Shown: positions 32,153 through 41,070, counted from the stretch's first letter. The stretch: DNA of 64,000 bases from Myxococcus hansupus (GCF_000280925.3 NZ_CP012109.1:8328501-8392500), one strand, 5' to 3'. The notes: generated by a model from the letters alone, not told the origin. Translations and numbers: made by a program.

Positions 32153-33583
32153 TCACCTGAATACGGCCAGGCCCTTGCCTGTCTTGTGCGTGCCCGACCG
32201 AGGGAGCTTCACCGCATTCTCCAGGATCAAATCCCTCACCTCGAGCGCCGTCAAGTCAGGGGCACGGCAACGATACAGCGCTGCAATACCCGCTACATAA
32301 GGCGCGGCCATGCTCGTGCCACTCATTCGCTCGTAGAACGCCTGGTTGTTACAACGGCGCTCCGTGCTGGAATAGACATTCACGCCATACCCCATGATGT
32401 CCGGCACGACGCGCCTACCCACGGTGCCACTCGCGGAGAATGTGGCCACATTACGCTCGAAGTCGACCGCGCCGACAGCCAGTGATTCTGGAAAGGCGGC
32501 TGGATAACCAACCGTGTCGGGGCCACTGTTGCCTGCCGCCACAACCGGGAGGACGTTGCTGTCGAGCAGGCGACGAATCATCGTCTGCAGCGCGCGCAGG
32601 TTGAGGTTGTAGTCCGCCTCCGAGATGCCGGGCGGCGGCATCAGCGGGAAGCCGAGCGACAGGTTCACCACCGCGGGCCGGGTGGAGTTCTCCGGGCGGC
32701 TGAACTGGTGGAGCAGCCACTCCATGCCCGCGGCCACGCGGCCCAGGCTGGTGCGGATGGTCTCCGATTCGATGACGGACGCGACGTAGAGGTCCACCTC
32801 CGGGGCGACGCCGTGGTGCACGCCCGCCGCGATGCCGCACACGTGCGTGCCGTGGCCATCCGGGTCGAAGCCGCGGATGTCCCGCGCCGGGTTGTGCGGC
32901 GAGTTGGGGAAGAGCGACACGTAGCGGAACTGGATGACGCGCGCGGCGTGCTCGGGGTGGTCGGCGTCCACGCCGGTGTCGAGGATGCCGAGCATGACGC
33001 CCGCGCCGCGGATGCCCTGGGCGTGGGCCAGGGGAACGCCGGACTCGTCGGGCCACTCGCGCTCCGCCAGCGAGGACATGCCCCGGTTGCGCGGCCCGGG
33101 TTGTCCCGCCGACACGGGGCCGGGGAAGGACAGCGGGACGACGTCGGGGATGAACTCGAAGTCGCGCTCCAGCTCGCCGCGCGCCTCCTTCTCCGTGTGC
33201 TCTTCATAGAAGTGGGCCATCGTGGCGCCGATGAGCGGCATGTACCGGTAGCTGCCCGGCTCCGCGCCCGTCTGCTCGGACACCGTCGCGCCCGGCATGG
33301 GCGGGGTGGTGGAGTCCGCGCCCCGCGTGCCGATGCCCTTCGCGGGCTTCGCGCCCTTGCCCTTGCGGCGACGCTCCTCCTGTCCACTGACGGCTGGACG
33401 CGGGCCGGGCAGCGTGGCGGACCGCAGCCCGAGCGAGAAGAGCGTGTCCGGTGCCTTGTTCGCCACCGCGAAGCGCAGCGCCGTCGTGCGCGACAGCACA
33501 CGCTCGCCCTGCTCCGTGCCGCGAGGCCCCACCCGAGCCTGCGTCTCGATGGACTCCTTTGGAACCAACAGGTAGGACTTCAT
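32153..33583 (-). CDS. Subtilisin-like serine protease (peptidase S8)
   Basis: The ATG at 33583 (AAGGAG 10 bases upstream) gives 476 residues. The catalytic triad is complete: Asp202 in GILDTGVDADH, His244 in GHGTHVCGI and Ser424 in MSGTSMAAP, with oxyanion Asn352 in VVAAGNSGP. No signal peptide is visible. Residues 1-190 are an unusual extension with a basic Lys/Arg patch (RRRKGKGAKPAK) and a segment ending in FEFIPDVVPLSFP that resembles the end of an I9 propeptide. The enzyme may therefore be cytoplasmic or exported by a non-Sec route. It lies in an operon with the small companion protein. Confidence 0.92.
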   Translation of the reverse strand: MKSYLLVPKESIETQARVGPRGTEQGERVLSRTTALRFAVANKAPDTLFSLGLRSATLPGPRPAVSGQEERRRKGKGAKPAKGIGTRGADSTTPPMPGATVSEQTGAEPGSYRYMPLIGATMAHFYEEHTEKEARGELERDFEFIPDVVPLSFPGPVSAGQPGPRNRGMSSLAEREWPDESGVPLAHAQGIRGAGVMLGILDTGVDADHPEHAARVIQFRYVSLFPNSPHNPARDIRGFDPDGHGTHVCGIAAGVHHGVAPEVDLYVASVIESETIRTSLGRVAAGMEWLLHQFSRPENSTRPAVVNLSLGFPLMPPPGISEADYNLNLRALQTMIRRLLDSNVLPVVAAGNSGPDTVGYPAAFPESLAVGAVDFERNVATFSASGTVGRRVVPDIMGYGVNVYSSTERRCNNQAFYERMSGTSMAAPYVAGIAALYRCRAPDLTALEVRDLILENAVKLPRSGTHKTGKGLAVFR

Positions 33584-34242
33584 GAGTTGTGTGCTCCTTG
33601 AACCACCGTGCAACACCAGACGCATTCAGCGAGGGCGTCCAGCACCAGGTCAGCGCCCATCGCGTGCGGAGCCTCTCGCGTGCGACGGGGGCGATGGGGG
33701 CGCGCGCGCGGCCGCGCGCCTTCGACAGGGTTGGCCCGACGGCGCGACGCGCGCACCGCGTGCCTGTGACGGGCACCCACCGGGACCTCCGGGCCGGCGG
33801 GTGGAGGTGTTGAATCCCTGGCGGCCTCCCGAGGCTGGGGATGGCGCGGCCACGAACGCGCGCACCCCGGCTTCACGCGCCCATGCGCGACCGGCCTGTG
33901 GTGACGTCCTCTGCGCGGCGTCATGCCTGTCCCCCTTCCTCTGGATAGGCCCTGGGCTTCCCGTTCGATTGGACAGGAAGGGCCTGACAAAAAACCACGG
34001 ATTTCCCGCAGTACACGCACGAATGGGGTAATTCGGTTCTAACTGGCCTTGCTCGAACGTCTGGAAGTGGGAGTGATTCCCTCCCCGGTACGAGCGGGGT
34101 GCCCAGAGGCACACAGGAGCGGTGTCCTCCATCCGACCTCGATGGGATGGGGCCGGGAAAGACTCCGTTCCGACAATTGTTCGCTCACATCCCTCCGCCC
34201 GGATTAAGGGTGGGGTGTTCGCTTCCCCTGGAGCCGCCTGAC
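33584..34242. other. Divergent region between protease and Lgt-like genes
   Basis: These 659 bases hold no supported gene; open frames here lack the GC3 pattern. A locally AT-richer stretch (33985-34045, with ACAAAAAACC and GGGGTAATTCGGTTCT) may contain promoters for the Lgt-like gene. No repeats are seen. Confidence 0.5.
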
Positions 34243-35049
34243 GTGATTCCTTACTGGCAAGCCCCCTCCCTGGAGTTGGGGCCTCTCAAAATCGAGCCCT
34301 TCGGCATCTTCGTCGCGGCGGGCATCCTGCTGGCCGCTCGCCTGCTTGGCCGTCAGGCCGAGAAAGAGGGACTGAACCCGGAACCGCTCGCCGACTTCGC
34401 GCCCTGGGGCGTGGGCGTCGGTGTCGTCGTGGGCCACTGGGTGCACCTGTTCTTCTACCACCCGGAGGAACTGTCCAAGAGCCCGTTCCAGATTCTGAAG
34501 GTCTGGGATGGCCTGTCCTCCTTCGGCGGACTGCTCGGCGGCATCCTCGCGGCCGTCGTGTTCTTCAAGGTGAAGAAGCTTCGCTTCTCTGACTACGCGG
34601 ACGCCTTCGCCCTGGGCGTGGCGCCGGGCTGGGCGGTGGCGCGGCTGGGCTGCTTCGCGGTGCATGACCACCCGGGCGTGCCCACCGACTTCTTCCTCGC
34701 GGTGGCCTTCCCCGGCGGCCCCCGGCACGACCTGGGCATGTATGACGCCATGGCGCTCTTCGCCATCAGCGGCGCGCTGTACGCGCTGCGCAACGCGGGG
34801 ATGCTGAAGGGACGGCTCTTGCCACTGCTGGCGGTGCTCTACGCCATCTGCCGCTTCGGCTTCGACTTCCTGCGGGCCACGGACATGGCCTACGTGGATG
34901 CCCGTTACTTCGGGCTGACGCCCGCGCAGTACGGCTGCATCGGGCTGGCGCTCTATGGCCTCTGGGGCCTGCTGCGCCGGCGCGAGGCGGGCTCGGCGTC
35001 CTCCCCGCCCTCGGCGCCCAAGAGCCCGGGGACGGTGGGCGCGCGGTAG
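34243..35049 (+). CDS. lgt: Prolipoprotein diacylglyceryl transferase-like membrane protein (divergent)
   Basis: I prefer the GTG at 34243, with GGAG nine bases upstream, because translation then begins VIPYWQAPSLELGPLKIEPFG like normal Lgt starts (this run is the first 21 codons minus one). The 268-residue protein has about seven membrane helices. The Lgt core is recognisable: VWDGLSSFGGLLGG, VARLGCF and CRFGFDFLR. However, E. coli His103 (SFHGG) is replaced by SFGG, the GRLGNFINGE loop is rewritten, and Glu243 appears as Asp. The Arg residues of the two Arg motifs remain. It may be a lipoprotein transferase with altered chemistry or a paralogue with another job. Confidence 0.78.
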   Translation: MIPYWQAPSLELGPLKIEPFGIFVAAGILLAARLLGRQAEKEGLNPEPLADFAPWGVGVGVVVGHWVHLFFYHPEELSKSPFQILKVWDGLSSFGGLLGGILAAVVFFKVKKLRFSDYADAFALGVAPGWAVARLGCFAVHDHPGVPTDFFLAVAFPGGPRHDLGMYDAMALFAISGALYALRNAGMLKGRLLPLLAVLYAICRFGFDFLRATDMAYVDARYFGLTPAQYGCIGLALYGLWGLLRRREAGSASSPPSAPKSPGTVGAR

Positions 35050-35072
35050 GGGCGGCCTCCGCCCCACGCAAC

Positions 35073-35216
35073 CTCGGGCGGCCGTGTCATCGGCCCGGAG
35101 CTCCGGCGCATGCGCTCGGGCCTCCGGGCCGTTTCGTTTCCTGCAACGAACACGGGGCTCGGACGGCCGTATCATCGGCCCCGGGCTCCGGCGCATCCTC
35201 CCGGGCCCCCAGGCCC
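35073..35216 (+). repeat. Two 85-bp-spaced direct repeats before the methyltransferase gene
   Basis: Imperfect copies of about 60 bases start at 35073 and 35158. Each holds GGCCGT-(G/A)-TCATCGGCC, an inverted repeat, followed by GCTCCGGCGCAT or a close variant. They lie in the 200-base leader of the methyltransferase gene. A regulatory or REP-like role is possible. Confidence 0.65.
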
Positions 35217-35250
35217 TCTCGCGGCCTGGAACGCACATGGAGGCTGCTGC

Positions 35251-35829
35251 ATGAAGGCGCTCGCCTATGACGCGGTCATGACGCCCCTGGGCTGGCTGGG
35301 CCTCACCGCCGCCCGGCGCAAGCTGGTGCACGGACTGTCCGGCGAGGTGCTGGAGGTGGGCACCGGCACGGGGCTCGCGTTGCCCGGCTACCCGGACACC
35401 GTCACCTCCGTCACCGCCATCGACGTGGACGACGAAGCGCTCGCGCGAGCCCGTCAGCGGCGCCCGGACGCCCGGCTGCTGTCCGCGAGCGTCGAGTCCC
35501 TGCCCTTCCCCACGGCATCCTTCGATGCCGTGGTGTCCAGCCTGGTGTTCTGCAGCGTGGAGTCCCCGGCCCGCGCGCTGGCGGAAATCTTCCGCGTGCT
35601 CCGGCCGGGAGGCGCGCTGCGCATGCTGGAGCACGTGCGCGCGCCGTCGCCCGCGCTGGCCGCCGTGCAGGACCTGCTCACGCCCGCGTGGATGCGCGTG
35701 ACGGGCGGATGCCGGCTGGACCGGGAGACCTTCTCCCTGGTGGAGCACGCGGGCTTCCAGGTCGAGCGGCGCGTGCAGCGGCTCCAGGGTGTCAGTGAGC
35801 TCATCATCGCCCGGCGTCCGCGCGACTGA
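35251..35829 (+). CDS. Class I SAM-dependent methyltransferase (UbiE/phospholipid methyltransferase-like)
   Basis: The ATG at 35251 follows GGAGG at 7 bases. The 192-residue protein has the SAM motif I VLEVGTGTGLALPGY, the acidic end of strand 2 (AIDVDDEALARAR), SLPFPTASFDAVVSSLVFCSVESP, and the post-motif RPGGALRMLEHVR. The LRPGG and EHVR features are common in UbiE-like and phosphatidylethanolamine N-methyltransferases. The N-terminal helix MKALAYDAVMTPLGWLGL may dock to the membrane. The substrate is unknown. It is convergent with the ECF sigma gene, 3 bases apart. Confidence 0.9.
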   Translation: MKALAYDAVMTPLGWLGLTAARRKLVHGLSGEVLEVGTGTGLALPGYPDTVTSVTAIDVDDEALARARQRRPDARLLSASVESLPFPTASFDAVVSSLVFCSVESPARALAEIFRVLRPGGALRMLEHVRAPSPALAAVQDLLTPAWMRVTGGCRLDRETFSLVEHAGFQVERRVQRLQGVSELIIARRPRD

Positions 35830-35832
35830 CGC

Positions 35833-36798
35833 TCATGCGGGAACGGGCATGCGCAGGCCCGCGAGCTTGCGGTCCGTGAGGACGGAATGGACCTGGGTGA
35901 TGCGCCCGTCCGCGCCCAGGTCCACGCGCATCACCACCCGGGTGCTCAGCATGAGGTCGCGCTTCGGCGGCGGGTAGACGATGACGATGGCCGGCAGGCC
36001 GTTGAGCATCCGCGGCTCCACAGCCACGGGTGCACCGCGCATCTCCATCAGCCTCCGGTACATCAGGAGTACGCGGGACAGGCCCACCACGGGGACGTGC
36101 GCGGCGCGCACCTGCCCACCGCCGTCCGTCAGCGAGGCCACGTCGCTGGCGAGCACGGCCTCCGCCGCGGCCACGTCGCCCGACAGCAGCGCAGCCAGGA
36201 AGCCCTCCAGCGCCTCGCGCGTACGCGCCTGGAGTTCCCGCGTCGGTACGCAGCGGGCGCTGTCATACGCCGCCATGGCCGCCCGCGCGCGGTGGTGCAC
36301 CACCTTCACGTTGGGCTCGCTCATGTGGAGCGCCTCGGCCACTTCGCGCACCGAGTAGTCGAACACGTCGCGCAGCAGCAGCACCGCGCGCTGCTTGGGC
36401 GTCAGTGCCTCCAGCGCCAGCAGGAAGGCGAAGGAGACGCTCTCCAGGAGCGCGTAGCGTCCTTCCGTGGAGCCGCCGCCCGGCAGCCGCGCCTCCACGC
36501 CAGGAGGCGGCACTTCGTCGTCACCTGTGTCCAACGGGGAGGGCAGCCATGGCCCCACGTAGACCTCGCGCTTGCGGCGCCGAAGGAAGTCCCGGGCGAG
36601 GTTCACCGCCACCCGCGTCAGCCACGGACGCAGGTCCTCATGCCGCGCGGGAGGAGAAGCCAGGGCGCGCGCGTAGGTCTCCTGCACCAGGTCGTCCGCG
36701 TCCGCCGAGACGCCCGTCATGCGGTAGCAGAGCCCCCACAGGAAGCGCTCGTGCTCGCGCGCCGCCTCGGCCAGTCCTCCGTGCAGGGGGCCCGCCAT
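35833..36798 (-). CDS. ECF sigma factor of the ECF41 type (SigJ-like, SnoaL-like C-terminal domain)
   Basis: The 321-residue protein has sigma region 2 (residues 15-80: WGLCYRMTGVSADADDLVQETYARAL) and region 4 (about 130-185: LTPKQRAVLLLRDVFDYSVREVAEAL, then MSEPNVKVVHHRAR). The C-terminal SnoaL/NTF2-like domain (about 195-321) acts as a built-in regulator in this group. The ECF41 landmarks are present: WLPSP (usual WLPEP) near residue 84 and DGGGQ (usual DGGGR) in the extension. ECF41 factors have no anti-sigma factor. They usually sit next to a small oxidoreductase or carboxymuconolactone decarboxylase. Here the upstream neighbour is an FAD oxidoreductase. Confidence 0.92.
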   Translation of the reverse strand: MAGPLHGGLAEAAREHERFLWGLCYRMTGVSADADDLVQETYARALASPPARHEDLRPWLTRVAVNLARDFLRRRKREVYVGPWLPSPLDTGDDEVPPPGVEARLPGGGSTEGRYALLESVSFAFLLALEALTPKQRAVLLLRDVFDYSVREVAEALHMSEPNVKVVHHRARAAMAAYDSARCVPTRELQARTREALEGFLAALLSGDVAAAEAVLASDVASLTDGGGQVRAAHVPVVGLSRVLLMYRRLMEMRGAPVAVEPRMLNGLPAIVIVYPPPKRDLMLSTRVVMRVDLGADGRITQVHSVLTDRKLAGLRMPVPA

Positions 36799-36890
36799 GG
36801 GTCAGGTCCTCGGCGCCCGGCGCGGCGCTGATGGCGGGTGCGTGAGGAGCACATGCGCAGCGGACGTGTTCAGTCCTCCGTTCACGAACT

Positions 36891-37060
36891 TCACCATCGA
36901 GCGGCCCTCCACCGTGCGATGCGGCGATGAGGCGTGGTGCGCGAGGCCGTGCACCGTCGCATCACCCGACTTCTGCTCAAGAATGTCACCATCGAGCGGC
37001 CCTCCACCGTGCGATGCGGCGATGAGGCGTGGTGCGCGAGGCCTTGCACCGCCGCATCGC
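36891..37060. repeat. Perfect 58-bp direct repeat (95-bp period) upstream of the ECF gene
   Basis: Bases 36891-36948 and 36986-37043 are identical. Similarity continues for about 35 bases beyond each copy. In the second copy, GCGATGCGGCG (37011-37021) pairs perfectly with CGCCGCATCGC (37050-37060). The repeats fill the 454-base gap between the ECF41 start and the oxidoreductase stop, where no gene is supported. Confidence 0.88.
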
Positions 37061-37252
37061 TCGGCCTTTGCTCCCAAGCATCACCATAAGACAGGCCCTT
37101 GTGCGTGGCGCAGTGGTGCTGGCGGGTGCAAGGAGGGCGCGCACGGATTCCGTCGACCCTCGTTCACGAACCGAACCATGGCCTGGGCGACGCTCGCGAG
37201 GTCCGTGCACCACCGAGCCCCTCCGTCCTCGATGCGTGAGCCTCACCATGAA

Positions 37253-38548
37253 TCAGCCCCCCGCCGCTCGGCGCGGCGCCGCTTGTTGTCCCACGAGCAG
37301 CGCGTGCGCCGCTGCCTCGGCGCTCGCGAAGACGCCATCCGCGAGGATTCCCTCGGGCCCCACCCAGTCCCCCACCCGGTACAGCCCGCGAACATGCGGC
37401 ACGGCCACCGAGGGGCGCCCGGAGAGTCCCCCCGTCTCCGCCGTCGGCAACCAGTTCGTCACTCGCAACGAAGGCCGGTAACGGCGCGCCACCACGTACT
37501 CCCGCCAGCCGGGTTGCAGCGCGTCCATCACGTCCTCCAATCGAGCCTCGCTCGCCTCCGGGCCACGTCCCCCCAGGTATTGCATCACATGCACCATCGC
37601 GCCGCCCTCCGGCGCCAGCTTCGCCACCGCGGAGTGCACCGAGGCATACCAGGGCCCATCACTGCCGAGCGCGAACAGCGCGTCCGGCCGAGGCAACCGG
37701 GACAATCCCAAATCCAGCGTCGCCGCCATCACCGGCACCGCCCGCGCCGCGTCTCGGGCCAGCGCCGCGTCACCGGGCACCAGCTCCGCGACGTCACCGG
37801 GGCCCCCCGTCGCCACCACCGCGTCCACCGCGTGCTCCGTCCCATCCCCGAGCCGCACACCGCGAATCGCGCCCCCGTCCTCCGTCAACACGACGGCGCT
37901 CACCTTCGCGGAAAGCTCCAGCCGCGCCCCCGCCTCCCGCGCGCGGGACTCCAACATGGAGACGAGCGTGCTCCAGCCACCATTCAGGTAGAGCACCTTC
38001 GGCATCGCCTGGAGCTTGGCGACAGCCACCTCGGCGCTCAGCCGGTCCATGTCCGCGCAGTAGGTGGACACCCGCGTGAACGCCATCAGGAAGTCACGCG
38101 CATCCTCGCGCGAGAGTCGCTGCTCCAACCACGCGCGCATCGACGTATGCGCCAACGTCGACGCGTCCACGCCGCCCAGGCTCGCGAGCAGCTTCGCGAG
38201 CTCCAGCTTCCCCGAAAGCCCCAGCGCATCCGTGGTCATGATGGAGACCAGTCCGCGCGGCATCGTCTGCAGCCGCCCACCGCGCAGCAGGTATGAACCC
38301 GCGCCGGGCGAGCCGCCCTCGGGCTTCACCTCCAGCCGCTCCAGCACGCGCATCGCCGCGCCGCCCTGGTACAGCGCGTGCGCGCCGAGGTTGAAACGGA
38401 AGCCCTCCACGTCCGAGGTCTGTCCACGACCGCCAAGCTGCTTCGAGCGTTCGTACAACGTCACCGCGCAACCGCCGCGCGCCAGCAGCGCCGCCGTCGC
38501 GAGGCCGCCCAGGCCCCCGCCCATCACCGCCACTCGAGGTGTCCGCAT
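37253..38548 (-). CDS. FAD-dependent oxidoreductase, phytoene desaturase (CrtI)-like
   Basis: The ATG at 38548 (GGAGG at 7 bases) gives 431 residues. The N-terminus carries the dinucleotide fold VAVMGGGLGGLATAALLARGG split by its glycine turn, then the acidic YERSKQLGGRGQT typical of the amine oxidase/CrtI superfamily. The C-terminal FAD-closing motif is GLYRVGDWVGPEGILADG. The middle is more variable than in true carotenoid desaturases and the size is slightly small. It probably oxidises a hydrophobic substrate at the membrane. It lies upstream of the ECF41 gene on the same strand, separated by the 58-bp repeats. Confidence 0.88.
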   Translation of the reverse strand: MRTPRVAVMGGGLGGLATAALLARGGCAVTLYERSKQLGGRGQTSDVEGFRFNLGAHALYQGGAAMRVLERLEVKPEGGSPGAGSYLLRGGRLQTMPRGLVSIMTTDALGLSGKLELAKLLASLGGVDASTLAHTSMRAWLEQRLSREDARDFLMAFTRVSTYCADMDRLSAEVAVAKLQAMPKVLYLNGGWSTLVSMLESRAREAGARLELSAKVSAVVLTEDGGAIRGVRLGDGTEHAVDAVVATGGPGDVAELVPGDAALARDAARAVPVMAATLDLGLSRLPRPDALFALGSDGPWYASVHSAVAKLAPEGGAMVHVMQYLGGRGPEASEARLEDVMDALQPGWREYVVARRYRPSLRVTNWLPTAETGGLSGRPSVAVPHVRGLYRVGDWVGPEGILADGVFASAEAAAHALLVGQQAAPRRAAGG

Positions 38549-38843
38549 CCGCTGCCCTCCGCCGAAGAGGCCCGGGAAAATCCGGGCGTCTGGCGGCACC
38601 ACGAATGAGCGCGGCGAAAGGTTACGCGCGCCGATTCAACATGACCGTGACAGCCTCACCACCGTCGCGAGAACCTTCCGTTCACGGTGCGTTTTTCGAG
38701 CGGGTTCATGCGGACACCCCCTCTGAAAAACGCACGCGCGACAACCCCGAGAGTCACTTCGGACGAGGCAATGTCAGAGGTAGTCGTAGACTTTCGAATG
38801 CACCGGCGGACTTTCCCGCCGGAGCGCCCCGAGGCATTCCCGC

Positions 38844-39794
38844 ATGAGAAAGCTCCTCGCTGCCCTGCTCGCCCTTCCCGTCCTGTCCGCCTGTGGCCCC
38901 GCGCCGGAGTCCGACTCGAATGACCTGCCGCAGACAGCGGTGCCCGAAGGCGCCGAGCTGACCTCCACCGAGCAGGAGCTGTTCCTCATCCCGCGCGAGC
39001 GCTCCGTGCGGCTGCGCACCGGCGTGACGCTGCGCTACGTGGAGCAGGGACTTCCGCTCGGCACCCCGGTGGTGTTCCTCCATGGCTACACGGACTCGAA
39101 CCACACGTGGGACTTGAACCTGCGCACCTTCCCGCGAAGCCACCACATCTACGTGTTGGACCAGCGCGGCCACGGTGACTCGACGCGCCCCGCGTGCTGC
39201 TACACGCAGCAGGCCTTCGCCGCGGACGTGGCGGCCTTCCTCGACGCGGTGGGCGAGCGGAGCGCCATCCTCGTGGGCCATTCCATGGGCAGCTTCATCG
39301 CGCAGCAGGTGGCGCTCGACTTCCCCCGGCGCGTGGAGGGGCTGGTGCTCGTGGGCTCGGCGCCCACCGTCGCTGGCAACCCGGTGGCGCTGGAGGTGAA
39401 GTCCATCGTGGACACGTTCGAGGGCACCGTGGACCCGGAGTTCATCCGCGCGTTCCAGGAGAGCACCTTCGTGCGCCCCGTTCCCGCGTCGTACATCAAC
39501 ACGCTCGTCTCCGAGAGCGGCAAGGTCCCCGCGCGCGTGTGGCAGGACGCGATGGACGGCCTGCTCGCGGAGGACCACTCGGCGCGGCTGCACCACATCC
39601 GCGTGCCGGTGCTCGTCGTCGGCGGTGACCAGGACGGCTTCTTCCCCGTCGCCGAGCAGCGGGCGCTGGTGGACGCGCTCCCGAACGCGGACTTCGTCCT
39701 GTACTCGAACACCGGCCACGCGCCGCACGCGGAGCAGCCGCAGCGCTTCAACCAGGACGTGCAGCGCTTCCTGCGCTCGGTGACGCGCTGGTAG
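38844..39794 (+). CDS. Lipoprotein alpha/beta hydrolase
   Basis: The 316-residue protein has a signal peptide with lipobox VLSAC. The fold shows PVVFLHGYTDSNHTW, LDQRGHGDSTRP, nucleophile elbow LVGHSMGSF, acid in VVGGDQDGFFP and His in SNTGHAPHAEQP, a full triad. The closest families are the haloperoxidase/epoxide-hydrolase-like esterases. The lipid anchor places it in the periplasm or outer membrane. It is transcribed alone and converges with the EamA transporter gene, 22 bases apart. The substrate is unknown. Confidence 0.92.
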   Translation: MRKLLAALLALPVLSACGPAPESDSNDLPQTAVPEGAELTSTEQELFLIPRERSVRLRTGVTLRYVEQGLPLGTPVVFLHGYTDSNHTWDLNLRTFPRSHHIYVLDQRGHGDSTRPACCYTQQAFAADVAAFLDAVGERSAILVGHSMGSFIAQQVALDFPRRVEGLVLVGSAPTVAGNPVALEVKSIVDTFEGTVDPEFIRAFQESTFVRPVPASYINTLVSESGKVPARVWQDAMDGLLAEDHSARLHHIRVPVLVVGGDQDGFFPVAEQRALVDALPNADFVLYSNTGHAPHAEQPQRFNQDVQRFLRSVTRW

Positions 39795-39816
39795 TGGCCC
39801 CCGGCCGCGCCCGGAA

Positions 39817-40731
39817 CTAACCGGGCACCGGCCCCGGGGCACCGCCCCCCGCGGGCGGCTCCGGAGAGGCGCGGGGCATGTCGGCCCGCGCCAGCAGCAC
39901 CGCGGCCCCGAGGATGAGCATCCCGCCCAGCACCTGGCGCGGGGTGAGCCGCTCACTCAGGAAGATGGCGCTCAGCACCACCGCCGTCAGCGGCTCCAGG
40001 TTGGACACCAGCGACGTGTTCACCGGGCCGATGCGCTGGATGCCCACGAAGAAGAGCAGCACCGCGGCCACCGTGGACACCAGCGCCAGTCCCACCACCG
40101 CGGCCCAGCCGGTAACGGAGGCGGGAAAGGCGGGGCCTCGCACCAGCATCGCCACGCCGAAGGCGCAGCCCGCCGAGCAAAGGATGACGGTGCTGGAGGC
40201 CAGCGGCCCCGCGCTGCCGGACACCCGGGCGCTGGCGACGACATAGACGGTGTAGAAGAGCGCGGCCAAGAGGCCCAGCAGCACGCCCGGCAGCGTGGCG
40301 CCGCCCTGGGACAGGTCGGCCGTCAGCACCGTGCCGCCCACCGACAGGACCACCGCCAGCCACTTCACCCGGCCCAGGTGCTCGCGGAAGACGATGCGCT
40401 GCACCAGCGCCACCAGCGCGGGAAAGGAGTACAGCAGCAGCGACACCAGCCCCGCGGGCGCGTGGTGCAAGGCGGAGAAGTAGGCCGCGGACTGGCTGAA
40501 GTATCCAGCGGCCCCCAGCAGCACCAGGCCCAGCAGCACGCCGCCGCGAGGCCACCGCTGGCGGCGCCACGCCATGACGCCGGCGAGCACCCCGCCCGCG
40601 AGGGCGAAGCGCAGGAAGAGCAAGGTGGCCACGTCCGTGCCCGCCGCATACGCGAGGCGGGCAAAGAGGCCGAGCGCGCCGAAGCAAACGCCGGACAGCA
40701 CCACGATGAGGAAGCCAGCCGTGCGGCTCAT
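39817..40731 (-). CDS. EamA/DMT-family permease
   Basis: The 304-residue protein has ten predicted membrane helices in two five-helix EamA repeats (first from GFLIVVLSGVCFGALGLFARL, second from LPGVLLGLLAALFYTVYVVA). Both halves end with the family pattern, for example SNLEPLTAVVLSAIFLSERLT. The C-terminal tail is Pro/Gly-rich. EamA proteins export amino acids, nucleosides or other small metabolites across the inner membrane. Nothing nearby indicates the substrate. The rhodanese gene lies 57 bases upstream in the opposite sense relative to the flanking plus-strand genes but the same strand as this one. Confidence 0.92.
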   Translation of the reverse strand: MSRTAGFLIVVLSGVCFGALGLFARLAYAAGTDVATLLFLRFALAGGVLAGVMAWRRQRWPRGGVLLGLVLLGAAGYFSQSAAYFSALHHAPAGLVSLLLYSFPALVALVQRIVFREHLGRVKWLAVVLSVGGTVLTADLSQGGATLPGVLLGLLAALFYTVYVVASARVSGSAGPLASSTVILCSAGCAFGVAMLVRGPAFPASVTGWAAVVGLALVSTVAAVLLFFVGIQRIGPVNTSLVSNLEPLTAVVLSAIFLSERLTPRQVLGGMLILGAAVLLARADMPRASPEPPAGGGAPGPVPG

Positions 40732-40788
40732 GCGCCGAAGGGCGAAACCTGCTCCAAGCGGGCGCCGGTGTCACCTGCCCCCGGTGGG

Positions 40789-41070
40789 CTACCAGTTCCT
40801 CACTGATTTGAGGTCAAAGACATCCGGGTAGCCGCTGGTGCGCAGGAGCTGCGCGGCCTGGGCGCTGCGGCCTCCGGCGGCGCAGTACACCACCACGCGT
40901 GTGCCGGGCGGGCCCACCTCGCCCAGCCGCCGGGGCAGCTCCTGCACGGGGATGTTCCGGGCGGGCTCGGGGTGCCCTTCCTGGAATTCCTGGGGGGTGC
41001 GGACATCCAACAGCACCGCGCCTTCCGCGACGAGCTGCCGGGCCTTCTCCGAAAGTTCCTGAGGCGTCAT
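40789..41070 (-). CDS. Single-domain rhodanese
   Basis: The 93-residue protein is one rhodanese domain. It starts MTPQELSEKARQLV, has LLDVRTPQEFQEGHPEPARNIP, and the active-site loop YCAAGGRSAQAA with catalytic Cys. The loop is six residues, as in sulfurtransferases of the GlpE/PspE type. It should move sulfane sulfur from thiosulfate or persulfides to acceptors. There is no signal peptide, so it is cytoplasmic. The gene is divergent from the GreA/B-like gene and 57 bases before the EamA gene on the same strand. Confidence 0.93.
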   Translation of the reverse strand: MTPQELSEKARQLVAEGAVLLDVRTPQEFQEGHPEPARNIPVQELPRRLGEVGPPGTRVVVYCAAGGRSAQAAQLLRTSGYPDVFDLKSVRNW

